Assembly (NCBI GenBank): GCA_017631705.1
Contig: JAGBSU010000010.1
Span: 1 to 6,690, forward strand
Source of the DNA: Clostridia bacterium
GTDB taxonomy: Bacteria > Bacillota > Clostridia > Oscillospirales > Acutalibacteraceae
Direction of reading: 5' to 3'
Length of the DNA: 6,690 bases
Under the pieces are notes generated by a model. The model was not told the origin of the DNA, did no database searches, and saw only the letters and a program-made list of their open reading frames with translations. The translations under genes and the position numbers were made by a program. This document shows positions 5,006 through 6,690 of the stretch, one piece after another. Every line of letters begins with the position of its first letter. Position 1 is the first letter of the stretch.

Positions 5006-6690
5006 ATGAGCAAAAAATTCGTTTATCTGTTCAGTGAAGGCGACGCTTCCATGCGCGAACTCCTCGGCGGTAAAGGAGCTAACTTGGCCGAAATGACCAA
5101 GATTGGTTTGCCGGTGCCCCAAGGTTTCACCGTTTCCACTGAGGCTTGCACCCAATACTATGAGGACGGCCGCAAAATCAACGATGATATCCAAGCGCAA
5201 ATCATGGAAGGTATCGACAAGATGGAAGGCATCACCGGTAAAAAATTCGGTGATAAAGAAAATCCGTTGCTCGTTTCCGTGCGTTCCGGCGCTCGTGCTT
5301 CGATGCCCGGTATGATGGACACCATCCTTAACCTGGGTCTTAACGAAGAAGTGGTGGAAGTTATGTCCGCCAAATCCGGCAACCCCCGTTGGGCTTGGGA
5401 CTGCTATCGCCGTTTCATTCAAATGTATTCCGACGTTGTTATGGAAGTCGGTAAGAAATACTTTGAAGAACTCATCGACAAGATGAAAGAAGAAAAAGGC
5501 GTTACCCAAGACGTTGACTTGACCGCTGATGATTTGAAAGTTTTGGCTTCTCAATTCAAAGCTGAATACAAATCCAAAATCGGCAAAGACTTCCCTGCAG
5601 ACCCCAAAGAGCAATTGATGGGCGCTGTGGAAGCTGTTTTCCGTTCGTGGGACAACCCCCGTGCTAACGTGTATCGCCGTGACAACGATATCCCGTATTC
5701 CTGGGGTACTGCTGTTAACGTGCAAATGATGGCGTTCGGTAACATGGGCGACAACTGCGGTACCGGTGTGGCCTTCACCCGTGACCCTGCTACTGGCGAA
5801 CCCGGCTTGATGGGTGAGTTCCTCACCAACGCTCAAGGTGAAGACGTTGTGGCCGGCGTGCGTACTCCCATGCCGATTGCTGAAATGGCTGAAAAATTCC
5901 CTGCCGCTTTCAAACAATTTAAGGAAGTGTGCGCTATTCTTGAAGATCACTATCGTGATATGCAAGACATGGAGTTCACCGTGGAAGACGGCAAACTTTA
6001 CATGCTCCAAACCCGTAACGGTAAACGTACTGCCAAGGCTGCTCTCACAATCGCTTGCGATTTGGTAGACGAAGGCATGATTGACAAGAAACAAGCCGTT
6101 GCGATGATTGATCCTCGTAACTTGGATACTTTGTTACATCCCCAATTCGACCAAAAAGCTTTGAAAGCAGCTACTCCTGCCGGTAAAGGCTTGGGCGCTT
6201 CGCCCGGTGCTGCTTGCGGTCGCGTGGTGTTCACCGCTGACGACGCTGTGGCATGGAACGAAAAAGGTGAAAAAGTGGTGTTGGTCCGTTTGGAAACCTC
6301 GCCCGAAGATATTACCGGTATGAAAGCGGCTCAAGGCATCTTGACTGTGCGCGGCGGTATGACTTCTCACGCTGCTGTTGTGGCTCGCGGTATGGGTACT
6401 TGCTGTGTATCCGGTTGCGGCGAAATCAAAATGGACGAAGAAAATAAGAAATTCGAATTGGCCGGCAAAACCTATGTTGAAGGCGATTACATCTCCATCG
6501 ACGGTTCTACCGGTAACATCTACGACGGCATTATCCCCACAGTGGATGCCGAAATCGCCGGTGAATTCGGCCGCATCATGAAATGGGCAGACGAATTCCG
6601 CACCCTCAAAGTGCGCACCAACGCTGATACCCCGGCTGATGCGAAAAAAGCTCGTGAACTCGGTGCCGAAGGTATCGGTTTGTGCCGTAC
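5006..6690 (+). CDS. ppdK: Pyruvate, phosphate dikinase, 3'-truncated by window edge
   Basis: PpdK catalyses the reversible reaction PEP + AMP + PPi to pyruvate + ATP + Pi in the cytosol; in anaerobes it often works with PPi-linked glycolysis. About 561 codons are present; the family is about 875 residues, so the C-terminal PEP/pyruvate barrel is mostly outside. The N-terminal ATP-grasp part shows GGKGANLAEM (Lys23), SVRSGARASMPGMMDT (Arg93) and LQTRNGKRT (Arg337). The swivelling phosphohistidine domain carries GGMTSHAAVVARGMGTCC with catalytic His455, the same number I recall for the C. symbiosum enzyme. The visible sequence ends at GAEGIGLCRT, the first PEP-binding Arg (561) of the barrel. 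No lesion is seen. Codon choice differs from the upstream genes (more GCT, CGT, AAC, ACC, CTC and CCC), as expected of a highly expressed gene. The gene has its own promoter. The catalytic Thr before His455 is present, so control by a PpdK regulatory kinase/phosphatase is possible, but no such gene is in the window. Confidence 0.98.
   Translation, partial: MSKKFVYLFSEGDASMRELLGGKGANLAEMTKIGLPVPQGFTVSTEACTQYYEDGRKINDDIQAQIMEGIDKMEGITGKKFGDKENPLLVSVRSGARASMPGMMDTILNLGLNEEVVEVMSAKSGNPRWAWDCYRRFIQMYSDVVMEVGKKYFEELIDKMKEEKGVTQDVDLTADDLKVLASQFKAEYKSKIGKDFPADPKEQLMGAVEAVFRSWDNPRANVYRRDNDIPYSWGTAVNVQMMAFGNMGDNCGTGVAFTRDPATGEPGLMGEFLTNAQGEDVVAGVRTPMPIAEMAEKFPAAFKQFKEVCAILEDHYRDMQDMEFTVEDGKLYMLQTRNGKRTAKAALTIACDLVDEGMIDKKQAVAMIDPRNLDTLLHPQFDQKALKAATPAGKGLGASPGAACGRVVFTADDAVAWNEKGEKVVLVRLETSPEDITGMKAAQGILTVRGGMTSHAAVVARGMGTCCVSGCGEIKMDEENKKFELAGKTYVEGDYISIDGSTGNIYDGIIPTVDAEIAGEFGRIMKWADEFRTLKVRTNADTPADAKKARELGAEGIGLCR

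Noticed and set aside
4982..6094. A 370-codon open frame on the minus strand opposite ppdK
   Set aside because: It is the mirror of ppdK's strong codon bias. The translation is rich in His, Phe and Val with no recognisable motif, and the + strand frame carries the complete catalytic signature of PpdK.

Overview
The window looks like chromosome from an anaerobic Bacillota (Clostridia-type) bacterium of moderate GC. The reasons are strong GGAGG-type ribosome binding sites, separate pyrB and pyrI genes lying end to end, a short clostridial-style PyrI, and a pyruvate phosphate dikinase that, from memory, closely resembles the Clostridium symbiosum enzyme. Every gene I can support is on the + strand. 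I cannot name a genus.

Layout: (1) 1-1220 is the end of a pyrimidine operon: pyrB, missing about 40 N-terminal codons beyond the left edge, abutting a complete pyrI. Together they encode the catalytic and regulatory chains of aspartate carbamoyltransferase. (2) 1221-1353 looks intergenic but reads as the wreck of an O6-methylguanine-DNA methyltransferase gene (ogt/MGMT type). Its first ~20 codons are joined directly to its C-terminal segment, the catalytic core is gone, and an A-run carries a frameshift. (3) 1354-3553 is a tight pair: a duplicated DUF1538 membrane protein and, one base later, a 223-residue protein made of two P-II-like domains. (4) 3573-4838 encodes a PlsC-like acyltransferase with a C-terminal zinc ribbon and a further region of unknown role. 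(5) 4839-5005 is AT-rich and holds a strong promoter, an inverted repeat over the start point, and the ppdK leader. (6) 5006-6690 is the first ~561 codons of ppdK, running off the right edge.

Spacing suggests that pyrB through the acyltransferase can be read as one transcript: gaps are 0, 6, 1 and 19 bases, with no convincing terminator or internal promoter. ppdK has its own promoter and a codon usage typical of a highly expressed gene. Two parts are well-known metabolism (UMP synthesis; PPi-linked PEP/pyruvate conversion). The least understood part is the DUF1538/tandem P-II-like pair, which looks like an uncharacterised membrane transporter or channel with its own small-molecule-sensing partner. 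The most overlooked part is the ogt relic.
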